Part shown: positions 1 through 6,831 of the stretch, piece after piece | How the letters are laid out: every line of letters starts with the position of its first letter | How positions within the stretch are numbered: the first letter of the stretch is position 1 | NCBI GenBank assembly: GCA_031272575.1 | Contig: JAISTO010000079.1 | Location: forward strand, 1-21,080 | DNA from: Treponema sp. | Lineage (GTDB): Bacteria; Spirochaetota; Spirochaetia; Treponematales; Breznakiellaceae | Direction: 5' to 3' | DNA length: 21,080 nucleotides | The notes under the pieces: model-generated | What the model was told of the DNA's origin: nothing | The model's database searches: none | The model's input: the letters and a program-made list of their open reading frames with translations, nothing else | Position numbers and translations under genes: made by a program

Positions 1-103
1 GCCCGAGGCGTGTGCCTAGTGATGGTCCTCCGGGGGTCAAGACAATCTGGATTGGGCTTCAGAAATTATACACCCTCCTGGACTATCGGGAACTGTTTGA
101 ATT

Positions 104-119
104 TATGGGACAAGTTTAG
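104..119 (+). repeat. 16-bp repeat, copy 1 (TATGGGACAAGTTTAG)
   Basis: The 16-mer TATGGGACAAGTTTAG is identical to the minus-strand sequence at 20964-20979. Both copies contain ATG GGA CAA GTT TAG, a four-codon open frame ending in a stop. In the other copy the lipoprotein frame continues one nucleotide out of phase after this. Here the +1 frame also stays open (to 246) but encodes no signal peptide. A chance 16-bp match in 21 kb is possible but unlikely (roughly one in ten). Confidence 0.5.
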
Positions 120-243
120 GCCGTGCGGGGGCCGTGGGAGGAGGCTGGGACGGGCGCCGGGGGGCGCGCACCCCGGGGAGGGTCATTCGAAGCGCGCTGT
201 CAACAAGTTAAGGAAAACAAGACCGTCATTGCCGGGCTTGCCA

Positions 244-265
244 TAGTTCGGTTTTAACCGAACTA
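244..265. repeat. Perfect hairpin inside the 158-bp element
   Basis: TAGTTCGGTT and AACCGAACTA are perfect 10-bp arms separated by two bases. No T-run follows on either strand, so a Rho-independent terminator is not supported. The core GGTT..AACC resembles the core of the hairpin at 7671-7691. Confidence 0.7.
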
Positions 266-273
266 CGCAATCT

Positions 274-301
274 ACTCCTCAAAATGGGCATTTTGGGGAG
301 T
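274..301. repeat. 12-bp stem hairpin inside the 158-bp element
   Basis: ACTCCTCAAAAT (274-285) pairs with ATTTTGGGGAGT (290-301) around a 4-nt loop, with a single G-T pair. No U-tract follows. It stands next to the hairpin at 244-265, and both sit between the terminal arms of the larger element. Confidence 0.65.
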
Positions 302-382
302 GCGCAGATCAAGTCGCGGAATGACGATTGTTACTTTTCTTAACTTGTTGACAGTGGAGGCATCACTCCCCCTATCCCCCCC

Positions 383-411
383 TTCCCTAAAGCCGCCTCC
401 TATGCTATACT
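383..411 (+). promoter_or_regulatory. Extended -10 promoter of the SDR gene, probably leaderless
   Basis: TATACT (406-411) is preceded by TGC (403-405), giving an extended -10 TGnTATACT. A weak -35-like TTCCCT lies at 383-388, 17 bp upstream. The -10 ends 6 nt before the ATG at 418, so transcription would start at or next to the A of the start codon. There is no Shine-Dalgarno sequence. ATGC (402-405) and GCAT (416-419) form a dyad around the -10 that also occurs at dnaE. Confidence 0.6.
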
Positions 412-417
412 CCCCGC

Positions 418-1425
418 ATGGCAACTATACTACACACGGTTACTGGTGTAACCGGACGGACGGGCGGGGCGCTCTGCGCGGAACTGAAAAAACGCGGGGC
501 GAAGGTGCGCGCGCTCGTGCGGAAATCGGCGGAACGCTACCTGCCGTTTCTCGAGCCCTATGTTGACGAGTTTGTCTGGGGGGATATCCGCGATGTCGAG
601 AGCCTCAAGGCCGCGTTTTCAGGCGCGGCGTATGTCTACCACCTTGCCGGCATCGTGTCGATAGCGAGCAAGATCGATCCGCAGATTCGCGCGGTCAACA
701 TTGATGGGGTAAAAAACGTGATCGACGCCTGCCTCGAAACCGGGGTAAAACGCCTCGTGTATGTGGGCACCTGTCATACCATCCCCTTTTATGACAAAAC
801 CTCGACTCTGCGCGAAGTTCCGCGCTTCAAACCGGAGGAACTGAGCGGCGCGTATGCCGTGAGCAAGGCGATCGCCTCGAACCTCGTGCTCGACGCGGTC
901 TCTGAGCGCGGCCTTGACGCGGTCATCGGTATGCCCACCGGCATAGTGGGCGGCTTCGAACTACAGCGCTCGAACTTCGGCCAGATGGTCGTCGATGTCG
1001 CCGAAAGGCGCCTCCCCGCGTATGTGAGCGGGCGCTACGATTTCGTTGATGTGACTGACGTGGCGAAGGCCCTCGCGGACCTCGCGCTCAAGGGCGTTAA
1101 GGGTGAAAGTTACCTCATCTCCGGCTATCAGGTTACGGCCAAAGAGGTGATCCAATGGGCCGCTGAAGCGGCAAAAACCCCCATGCCGAAACTCTGCGTC
1201 CCCCTGGGCCTGCTGAAGGTGATATCCTACTTCACCGAGTGGTACTCGCTGAAGCGCCATCGCACACTGATGCTGACCCCCTACGCGGTCAAGGTGCTGG
1301 GCGATAACAGCCGCTTCTCGCACGAGAAACTGAGCGCCCTCACCGGCTACAACCCCCGCCCGCTCAAAGAGGCAATCGCCGAGCAGGTCGCGTTCTATTT
1401 CGACGTGTATAAGCCGAACTTCTGA
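418..1425 (+). CDS. NAD(P)-dependent epimerase/dehydratase-like protein (extended SDR family)
   Basis: The 335-aa protein is an extended short-chain dehydrogenase/reductase. The Rossmann dinucleotide-binding motif TGxxGxxG is at residues 9-16 (TGVTGRTG), HLAG follows at 75-78, and the active-site pair YxxxK is Tyr146/Lys150 (YAVSK). The length and the MPTGIVG segment suit the dihydroflavonol-4-reductase / NAD-dependent epimerase branch. The substrate cannot be read from sequence. The ATG at 418 is chosen because the family's first strand begins right there and an extended -10 promoter lies 6 nt before it; no ribosome binding site is present. The last 31 bp overlap the 3' end of nadE on the other strand. 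A GC hairpin (1427-1445) follows the stop but has no U-tract. The longest overlapping open frame on the plus strand (300-566) is not supported. Confidence 0.9.
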   Translation: MATILHTVTGVTGRTGGALCAELKKRGAKVRALVRKSAERYLPFLEPYVDEFVWGDIRDVESLKAAFSGAAYVYHLAGIVSIASKIDPQIRAVNIDGVKNVIDACLETGVKRLVYVGTCHTIPFYDKTSTLREVPRFKPEELSGAYAVSKAIASNLVLDAVSERGLDAVIGMPTGIVGGFELQRSNFGQMVVDVAERRLPAYVSGRYDFVDVTDVAKALADLALKGVKGESYLISGYQVTAKEVIQWAAEAAKTPMPKLCVPLGLLKVISYFTEWYSLKRHRTLMLTPYAVKVLGDNSRFSHEKLSALTGYNPRPLKEAIAEQVAFYFDVYKPNF

Positions 1426-3380
1426 TGCCCCCATCCCGCGGGGGCGGCGTCGCTTGGCATACGCCAGTCGCCGCGGGGGGACAGGCTCACCGCACCCACC
1501 TTGGGGCCGTCCGGTATGCAGGAGCGCTTGAACTGCGCGGCGAAAAAGCGCTTCACAAAAATGTCCAGCCAGCGGGACAGTTGGGCCGCGGTGTAGGGCG
1601 CGTCCTTCGAGGGGAGGCCGCGGAAGGCCTCCCGCGCCAGGAAGAGCAGTTTTTCCGGCGGCGCTCCATAGCGAAAAAAGTGATACAGGAAAAAGTCGTG
1701 CACCTCGTAGGGGCCGAGTATCTCCTCGGTCTTTTGAGTGATGTTTCCCGCCGCGTCAGGCGGGAGCAGTTCCGGGCTTATCGGCGTCTCGAGGACGGAG
1801 CGCAGCGCCTCGCGTGAGGCCGCGTCCGCCTCGCGCGAGGCGGCCCAGGCCACCAGGTACTTCACGAGCGTCTTCGGCACCCCCGCGTTCACCGCGTACA
1901 TCGAGATGTGATCCCCGTTGTAGGTGCACCACCCGAGCGCCAGTTCCGACAGGTCGCCGGTGCCGACCACAAGGCCGCCCGTTTCGTTGGCGGTGTCCAT
2001 CAACAGCAGCGTGCGCAGCCGCGCCTGCGCGTTCTCGTAGACCGTGTCATGCTGTGCGCCGCTGCGCCCCAGGTCGGCGAAATGGCGCTCGCAGGCGGCG
2101 CGTATATCCACTTCGCGAAACGTCACCTTAAAGCCCTTCGCCAAAGCCGCGGCATTGGCGCGCGTCAGGCTGGTGGTGCCGTAGCCGGGCATACTCAGCG
2201 CGGTGATCTTTTCGCGGGGGAGGCCCAGCAGGTCGAAGGTCTTTACCGTGACGAGCAGGGCCAGCGTCGAGTCGAGCCCGCCGGACAGGCCGAGCACCGC
2301 GGCGCCGCTCCCCGAGCGCTCGACGCGCCCCGCGAGGCCCGCGCTCTGAATCGCGAAAATCTCCTCGCAGCGCTCGTCCCGCTCCTTCGGGTCCGCGGGC
2401 ACGAAGGGGTGCGGGTCCACAAAGCGGCAGAGCGCGGCGTTTGGGTGTTTTGCGTTTCTGGATATATTCGACATTTCAAAGGTGATGGTCCGAAAGCCCT
2501 CGCGTACGAAGCCTTCCATGAAGGGGCTGAGGCGCAGCCGCGTATTGACGAGGCGGTCAATATCGATATCCTGAATGACCAGTTCCCGCGTCCGCGAGAA
2601 GCGCGCCCCCTCGGCCAGGATCGCGCCGTTTTCCGCAATGAGCACCGCGCCCCCGAACACGAGGTCGGTCGTGGACTCGCCTACCCCCGCGCCCGCGTAC
2701 ACGTAGCCCGCCGCGAGCCGCCCGGACTGGCCGCGCACGAGATCGCGGCGGTACGTGTGCTTGCTTACCAGGTCGTTGCTCGCCGAGAGGTTGCAGAGCA
2801 GTACCGCGCCGGCGCGGGCCAGGTCTACGCTCGGGGGCGCGGGCGCCCAGAGGTCTTCACACAACTCCACCGCAAACACAATGGACTTTTTTGTGTCAGA
2901 CTGAAAGAGCAGTTTCGTGCCTATGGGAACGTCCTGCCCATTAAGGGTGATGGTATTTGCCGTGAGAGCGGTACCCGGACTGAACCAGCGCTCCTCGTAA
3001 AACTCACCGTAACCCGGCAAGAAGGTTTTGGGAACGACGCCGAGTACGCGGCCCTTCTGGATAACCGCCGCGCAGTTGAAGAGCCGGTTCTCGATCGCGA
3101 GCGGCAGGCCAATGACGGCCGCGAGCGAGAGCGTTCGTGTCTGTGCAAGAACTGTGCCAAGTGCGTCCAGCGCCCCGCGCAGCAGCACCTCCTGGTGAAA
3201 CAGATCCGCGCAGGTGTAGCCGGTGACGCACAACTCAGGCAGCGCCAGAAGCCGCGCCCCCCGCTCCTCCGCCTCGCGCATAGCGTCGACTATGGCCTCC
3301 GCGTTGAACGCGGGGTCCGCCACCCGCAGCGGCAGCGACGCGCCCGCTGCCCGAAAAAACCCGTACTGTTCGATGCACAT
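1395..3380 (-). CDS. nadE: Glutamine-dependent NAD+ synthetase
   Basis: The 661-aa protein makes NAD+ from deamido-NAD+ using ATP, with ammonia released from glutamine. The N-terminal nitrilase-type glutaminase domain (about 1-280) shows the Glu-Lys-Cys triad as Glu49 (LPELCVTG), Lys118 (VVPKTFLP) and Cys174 (ELCEDLW). The C-terminal synthetase domain has the ATP-pyrophosphatase loop SGGLDS at 366-371 and the late motif SPRGDWRMPSD. Length matches the fused glutamine-using type of about 650-680 aa. It is the last gene of the minus-strand operon, starting 12 nt after the stop of the ParB-like gene. No clear Shine-Dalgarno precedes the ATG, so translation may be coupled. Its final codons overlap the SDR gene convergently by 31 bp. 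Confidence in identity is high. Confidence 0.97.
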   Translation of the reverse strand: MCIEQYGFFRAAGASLPLRVADPAFNAEAIVDAMREAEERGARLLALPELCVTGYTCADLFHQEVLLRGALDALGTVLAQTRTLSLAAVIGLPLAIENRLFNCAAVIQKGRVLGVVPKTFLPGYGEFYEERWFSPGTALTANTITLNGQDVPIGTKLLFQSDTKKSIVFAVELCEDLWAPAPPSVDLARAGAVLLCNLSASNDLVSKHTYRRDLVRGQSGRLAAGYVYAGAGVGESTTDLVFGGAVLIAENGAILAEGARFSRTRELVIQDIDIDRLVNTRLRLSPFMEGFVREGFRTITFEMSNISRNAKHPNAALCRFVDPHPFVPADPKERDERCEEIFAIQSAGLAGRVERSGSGAAVLGLSGGLDSTLALLVTVKTFDLLGLPREKITALSMPGYGTTSLTRANAAALAKGFKVTFREVDIRAACERHFADLGRSGAQHDTVYENAQARLRTLLLMDTANETGGLVVGTGDLSELALGWCTYNGDHISMYAVNAGVPKTLVKYLVAWAASREADAASREALRSVLETPISPELLPPDAAGNITQKTEEILGPYEVHDFFLYHFFRYGAPPEKLLFLAREAFRGLPSKDAPYTAAQLSRWLDIFVKRFFAAQFKRSCIPDGPKVGAVSLSPRGDWRMPSDAAPAGWGHQKFGLYTSK

Positions 3381-3392
3381 TGGGTTCGCGGC

Positions 3393-3785
3393 TTAGTCGT
3401 CCAGGCGGAAGAGCCTGCGGAAGAACCGGCCTATCGCGCGGATAATCCGCATGAACCAGGAAGGGTTTTTGAGGCGCGAAAGGCGGCGGCTTGCCTCTTC
3501 GAGTTCCTCGAGGGTGAAATCCTTCCGCTGGGTGTTCTCCTCGATCTGCAGTTCGAGGCGGCCCAGGTCATCCTGATCGGCCGCGATGAGGCAGTTGATG
3601 GTCCGCCAGCCCAGGGAGCGGGCCGCCTCGAGGCGCCGCGCCCCGGCCACCAGGACGTTCCGCTTCGTAATGACGATCGGGCTTATCTGGCCGAGGCGCT
3701 TCATGCTGTCCGCGAGGGATCCCAGGTCGCCCAAATCCTTGCGGATGCGCTTCTTTACTTTGATATCGTTAATGAGGACATGCAT
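3393..3785 (-). CDS. Small ParB N-terminal-domain protein with C-terminal amphipathic helix
   Basis: This is a 130-aa protein. Residues about 4-92 match the N-terminal (CTP-binding) part of ParB/Spo0J: LGQISPIVI at 31-39, GARRLEA at 48-54 in the place of the GERRxRA box, and ENTQRKD at 83-89 matching the ENxQR box. The usual Glu of GERR is Ala49, while Arg50 and Arg51 are kept. The helix-turn-helix and dimerisation domains of true ParB are absent. Instead residues 109-128 form a helix with Arg113, 116, 120, 123, 124 and 127 on one face and Trp/Phe/Ile/Leu on the other, a plausible membrane-binding segment. It lies between pbp1A and nadE in one operon. A good AAAGGAG site overlaps the pbp1A stop. 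A chromosome-segregation ParB role is unlikely. A membrane-associated CTP- or nucleotide-responsive role is inference. Confidence 0.85.
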   Translation of the reverse strand: MHVLINDIKVKKRIRKDLGDLGSLADSMKRLGQISPIVITKRNVLVAGARRLEAARSLGWRTINCLIAADQDDLGRLELQIEENTQRKDFTLEELEEASRRLSRLKNPSWFMRIIRAIGRFFRRLFRLDD

Positions 3786-3790
3786 AGGGT

Positions 3791-3797
3791 CTCCTTT
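3791..3797 (-). promoter_or_regulatory. Ribosome binding site of the ParB-like gene, overlapping the pbp1A stop
   Basis: On the minus strand AAAGGAG is followed by five bases and the ATG at 3785. The site touches the pbp1A TAA (3799-3797), which points to translational coupling and fixes the start of the 130-aa protein. Confidence 0.8.
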
Positions 3798-6754
3798 TAA
3801 TCGACCAGGGGGTCGTAGTCCGGGATATCCACGCCGAAACTGCGCTCGTCGACGGGAGCGCGGGGCGCTGCCTCCGCTCGGGGCGCTGCCTCCGGCGGCG
3901 CGGCGGCATCGGATGACGGCGCGGGAGGCGGCGCCGGGGCCGCCGGCTGGGGTATGTCCTGCAAGACCGGGAGCGCCACCTCGTCGGAGGACTGACTCTC
4001 CGCGAAGGCGTTGCCCTGCTCGAGGGCCGGGCTGTCAAGCGCAGCACCTGCTGCGCCCGCAGCACCCGCTGCGCCCGCTGCGCCCGCAGCACCTGCTGCG
4101 CCCGCCGCGCCCGACGCGGCCTCGTCCCGCGGGACGGCAAGCCCGGCGTTCACCTGCTCTGCCGCGCCCGCGGCGGCATCCTCGAGGGCGGCCGCCGTCG
4201 CCTGAAGGTCTTCGACCGGGTTGAGCGGGGCCTCCATGGAGGAGTAGGCTTCGTCCTGCAAGGGGTTCCATGACGCGGCGGCGGCGCTCTGCTGCCATTC
4301 GAGGAAGTCCTCCGGCAGGGACGGCAGCTCGATGCCGCCGAGGTAGTCGGTGCTGTCGAGCGAAAGCGGGTCGTCGTAGAAGACGCGCTGATTGAGCCGC
4401 GCTATCACGCTCGCGTCCCCATGCTGGTCGCAGTAGCGGGAGGGCTGGGTGCCGGCCAGGAAGGAGAGGGTCACCGTCCCCTCGTTGCAGGCCTTCGTGG
4501 GGATAAGCCCCGAGCGGGAGCAGACCGTCATGTCGACTATGCCCCCGGGCCGCACAAAATTCTTGCGGGGGAGCCCCTCGTGAATCTGCCGCATATAGTC
4601 ACCCCAGATCGGACCGCAGAGCGTCGCGCCGGTGATCTCCGTGCCGAGCGAGTTGCCGGGCCGGTCGAACCCGAACCAGATCGCGGTCGTGTAATAGGGG
4701 GTGAAGCCGACCGTCCAGGCGTCCGACCAGTTTTGCGTCGTCCCGGTTTTGCCGGCCGCCGGTATGCGGTACTTGATACCTTTTTCATCTTTAAAATCGA
4801 ACTTCGTCCCATAGCCGGAGCCGGAGCGGAGGGTCCCCACCTCCACCGTTTTTTGCAGCAGGCGCGTCATGACGTAAGCGTTCTGCGGGCTGACCACCTG
4901 CAAGGCCTTGCCCTTGCGCTTCTGCGCCTCCCGCAGCTCCCGTTCCGGGTCGAGGACGATCTTGCCGTTGCGGTCTTCCACCGAGAGGATCGCGATGGGG
5001 GTTACCTCGCGGCCCTGGTTGCCGAAGGTGGCGAAGGCCCTGGCCATCTGAATCGGCGCCACGGAGATGATGCCCAGCCCCATGGGGTAGACCCGCGGGA
5101 AGGTGCGGCGCTTGTCATCCTCGTCGGTAATCCCGAGGAGGGCCGCGGCCCGGTTGATCGCCGCGTCGAAGCCGATCGTGTCCAGCACCCGCAGCGAGGG
5201 GACGTTCATCGACTGCGCGAGCGCGTTGTAAAAGAGGACCCGCCCGTTCCATTCGCCGCGGAAATTGAGCGGGATGTAGGGGGTGCCGTCTTCGTTATGA
5301 AAGACGATCGGCATATCGTATATTAATGTTGATGGATTGAATTTGCGGGAGTCGATGGCCGCCGAGTAGTAGAGCGGCTTGAAGGAACTGCCGGGCATCA
5401 CCTTGCCCTGCGTGGCGCGGATCAGTTGATTGGACGCGTCGAATTTCGAGCCCCCCACTATCGCGGTGATATGGCCCGTCTCGTTTTCAATACTGATAAG
5501 GGCGCCCTCGACCACATTCTGCGCGATGACGGTTTCGAGGTCCTTAAAGCCCCCCTCGGTGATGGTTTTGAGGTCCTCGAGGCCGAAGAGCAGGGCCGCC
5601 ATATCCACCGCCGGATTTAATTGACGGTTGTAGCGGGTTATCGTCGACTGCCGCACCTGCTTCGGCGTTACCGTAAAGACCCCCTGTATGTTAAAACTAA
5701 GGGTGAAGAGTGACACGATGGGCCGCCAGGTGCCCCCTATGCCCCGCTGGCTGCGCTGCGAACTGAGGTAGGTTTTGTTCGCCTTCTCGAAGCCCTTCTG
5801 CATGAGGGCCTCCGCCCTCTGCTGGTGCTCGAGGTTCAGCGTCGTGTGCACGGTGTAGCCGTCGCGGTAGTAATCCCGCGCGCCGTACATCATGTCCTCC
5901 AGTTCGCGGCGCACATACTCGCTGAACCAGGGGGCCTTGTCCTCCCGCATAAAAAAGGTTGATGTGGATACCCGCGTGTAATCGTACTTGCTCCAGTACT
6001 CGGCGAAGGACTCGTCCACCTCGTTCCGCGTCGCGAAGCCCAGTTCGACCATGCGGTCGAGGACCGTCTTTTGCCGCGCCATGGCCACGTTGGGGTTGTC
6101 GAGGGGGTTGTAGCGGGACGGGCTTGACAACTGCACCGCCAGAATCGCCGATTCCGCGATGCTGATGTCCTTCGCGCTGTGGCCGAAGAAGTACTTGCTC
6201 GCCGCCTCGACCCCGTACGCGCCCGGCCCCATGTACATATAGTTAAGATAGATTTCGAGAATCTCGTCTTTCGTGTAGCGGCGCTCCATTTGGAGGGCCC
6301 ACCACAGTTCTTTTATTTTGCGTGAAATTTTACGCACGCTCCGGTCCGTGTAGAGCGTCCCCGCCACCTGCTGGGTAATCGTGGAACCGCCCCCCATGTT
6401 CTTGCCCGTCAAAAGCCCGAAGGCCGCCCGCGCGATCCCCCGGACGCTGAACCCCTTGTGGTGATAGAAATCCGGGTCCTCGCGCGCCAGCACCGCGTAG
6501 ATGAGGTGCTTCGGCAGGCTATGCAGCGACACGAGTTCCCGCTTTTCGTCCGCGGAAAACTCGGTGATGAGCGTACCGTTAATGTCTAAAATCTTCGTCG
6601 GCAGCGCGGGCGCGAACTCCTGAAAGTTCTCCTGGTTCCTGATATTGGCCGTCTCCCCCAGAGAGACCCCCAGCCCCACCCCCACCGCCGCCACAACAAG
6701 CAGCGTGGCTATCGCCAGCGCCTTAAGCGCCGGCCCGGAAATGTTTTTTCCCAT
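3797..6754 (-). CDS. mrcA: Class A penicillin-binding protein 1A (glycosyltransferase/transpeptidase)
   Basis: The 985-aa bifunctional enzyme polymerises lipid II and cross-links peptidoglycan in the periplasm. A membrane anchor spans residues about 9-32. The GT51 domain shows EDPDFYHHKG with catalytic Glu92, then GGSTITQQ at 122-129, and KELWWALQMERR before DEILEIYLN. The transpeptidase domain has SSFK (Ser456 nucleophile, Lys459), SMN at 515-517 and KTGTT at 669-673. From about residue 830 there is an unusual tail of some 155 residues: Ala/Gly/Pro-rich, including eight or so Gly-Ala-Ala units near 882-905, ending in the acidic tip FGVDIPDYDPLVD. It is the first gene of the operon with the ParB-like gene and nadE. 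The start is supported by a TTGACA-17-TATCAT promoter whose -10 lies 6 nt before the ATG. Confidence 0.95.
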   Translation of the reverse strand: MGKNISGPALKALAIATLLVVAAVGVGLGVSLGETANIRNQENFQEFAPALPTKILDINGTLITEFSADEKRELVSLHSLPKHLIYAVLAREDPDFYHHKGFSVRGIARAAFGLLTGKNMGGGSTITQQVAGTLYTDRSVRKISRKIKELWWALQMERRYTKDEILEIYLNYMYMGPGAYGVEAASKYFFGHSAKDISIAESAILAVQLSSPSRYNPLDNPNVAMARQKTVLDRMVELGFATRNEVDESFAEYWSKYDYTRVSTSTFFMREDKAPWFSEYVRRELEDMMYGARDYYRDGYTVHTTLNLEHQQRAEALMQKGFEKANKTYLSSQRSQRGIGGTWRPIVSLFTLSFNIQGVFTVTPKQVRQSTITRYNRQLNPAVDMAALLFGLEDLKTITEGGFKDLETVIAQNVVEGALISIENETGHITAIVGGSKFDASNQLIRATQGKVMPGSSFKPLYYSAAIDSRKFNPSTLIYDMPIVFHNEDGTPYIPLNFRGEWNGRVLFYNALAQSMNVPSLRVLDTIGFDAAINRAAALLGITDEDDKRRTFPRVYPMGLGIISVAPIQMARAFATFGNQGREVTPIAILSVEDRNGKIVLDPERELREAQKRKGKALQVVSPQNAYVMTRLLQKTVEVGTLRSGSGYGTKFDFKDEKGIKYRIPAAGKTGTTQNWSDAWTVGFTPYYTTAIWFGFDRPGNSLGTEITGATLCGPIWGDYMRQIHEGLPRKNFVRPGGIVDMTVCSRSGLIPTKACNEGTVTLSFLAGTQPSRYCDQHGDASVIARLNQRVFYDDPLSLDSTDYLGGIELPSLPEDFLEWQQSAAAASWNPLQDEAYSSMEAPLNPVEDLQATAAALEDAAAGAAEQVNAGLAVPRDEAASGAAGAAGAAGAAGAAGAAGAAGAALDSPALEQGNAFAESQSSDEVALPVLQDIPQPAAPAPPPAPSSDAAAPPEAAPRAEAAPRAPVDERSFGVDIPDYDPLVD
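4041..4112 (-). repeat. 9-bp tandem repeat encoding Gly-Ala-Ala units in the PBP1A tail
   Basis: Eight consecutive 9-bp units of the form GCx-GCx-CCx on the plus strand are read on the minus strand as repeated Gly-Ala-Ala. Third positions vary (GCAGCACCT, GCTGCGCCC, GCCGCGCCC). The last type also builds the Ala/Pro linker of dnaE. The repeat number may vary between strains. Confidence 0.85.
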
Positions 6755-6760
6755 AGCAGG

Positions 6761-6789
6761 ATGATAGGAAAAGCCGCGGGGAATGTCAA
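6761..6789 (-). promoter_or_regulatory. Sigma70-type promoter of pbp1A, probably leaderless
   Basis: On the minus strand a perfect -35 TTGACA (6789-6784) is followed by 17 bp and a -10 TATCAT (6766-6761). Only six bases separate the -10 from the ATG at 6754, placing the transcription start at the start codon. No Shine-Dalgarno sequence can fit in the 5' end. It is divergent from the proC promoter, with 6 bp between the two -35 boxes. Confidence 0.8.
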
Positions 6790-6795
6790 GGGGGC

Positions 6796-6824
6796 TTGCG
6801 GCAAAACGCGCGATGCGGTATTCT
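6796..6824 (+). promoter_or_regulatory. Sigma70-type promoter of proC, probably leaderless
   Basis: TTGCGG (6796-6801), a 17-bp spacer and TATTCT (6819-6824) are followed by seven bases and the ATG at 6832. There is no ribosome binding site. The in-frame TTG at 6796 is thus more likely the -35 box than a start codon. Confidence 0.7.
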
Positions 6825-6831
6825 GGTCCCC

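Larger units (their letters stand above)
197..354. repeat. 158-bp nested inverted-repeat element
   Basis: The ends are a perfect 16-bp inverted repeat: CTGTCAACAAGTTAAG at 197-212 and its reverse complement at 339-354. The arms stay similar further inwards, with GAAAA, ACAA and CGTCATT shared in order, to about 230 on the left and 321 on the right. Two further hairpins (244-265 and 274-301) lie inside. The form resembles a small non-coding palindromic or MITE-like repeat. I see no clear target-site duplication, so mobility is inference. It ends 29 bp before the presumed -35 of the SDR gene. Confidence 0.6.
1..417. other. Intergenic region without a convincing gene
   Basis: I see no credible protein gene here. 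The only open frame of any length (10-246, +) has no ribosome binding site and an Arg/Gly/Pro-rich composition unlike any family I recognise. The stretch holds a GC-rich potential stem (157-162 with 171-176), a nested inverted-repeat element (197-354) and the promoter of the next gene. It also has a 16-bp sequence at 104-119 that recurs in inverse orientation at 20964-20979, at the start of the lipoprotein gene. Confidence 0.6.

Noticed and set aside
10..246. 78-codon open frame at the window start
   Set aside because: No ribosome binding site or promoter, basic low-complexity composition, and it runs through a GC stem and into the left arm of the inverted-repeat element.
1427..1445. GC hairpin after the SDR stop as a Rho-independent terminator
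   Set aside because: The 6-bp stem GCCCCC/GGGGGC has no following U-tract and is inside the nadE coding sequence.
1908..3800. 630-codon open frame on the plus strand across nadE and the ParB-like gene
   Set aside because: It is antisense to two genes with clear family motifs, has no ribosome binding site and no recognisable domain. Long antisense frames are expected in GC-rich coding DNA.
6796..6831. Upstream in-frame TTG start for proC
   Set aside because: It would add 12 residues absent from the family, and the TTG is the first base triplet of a good -35 box.
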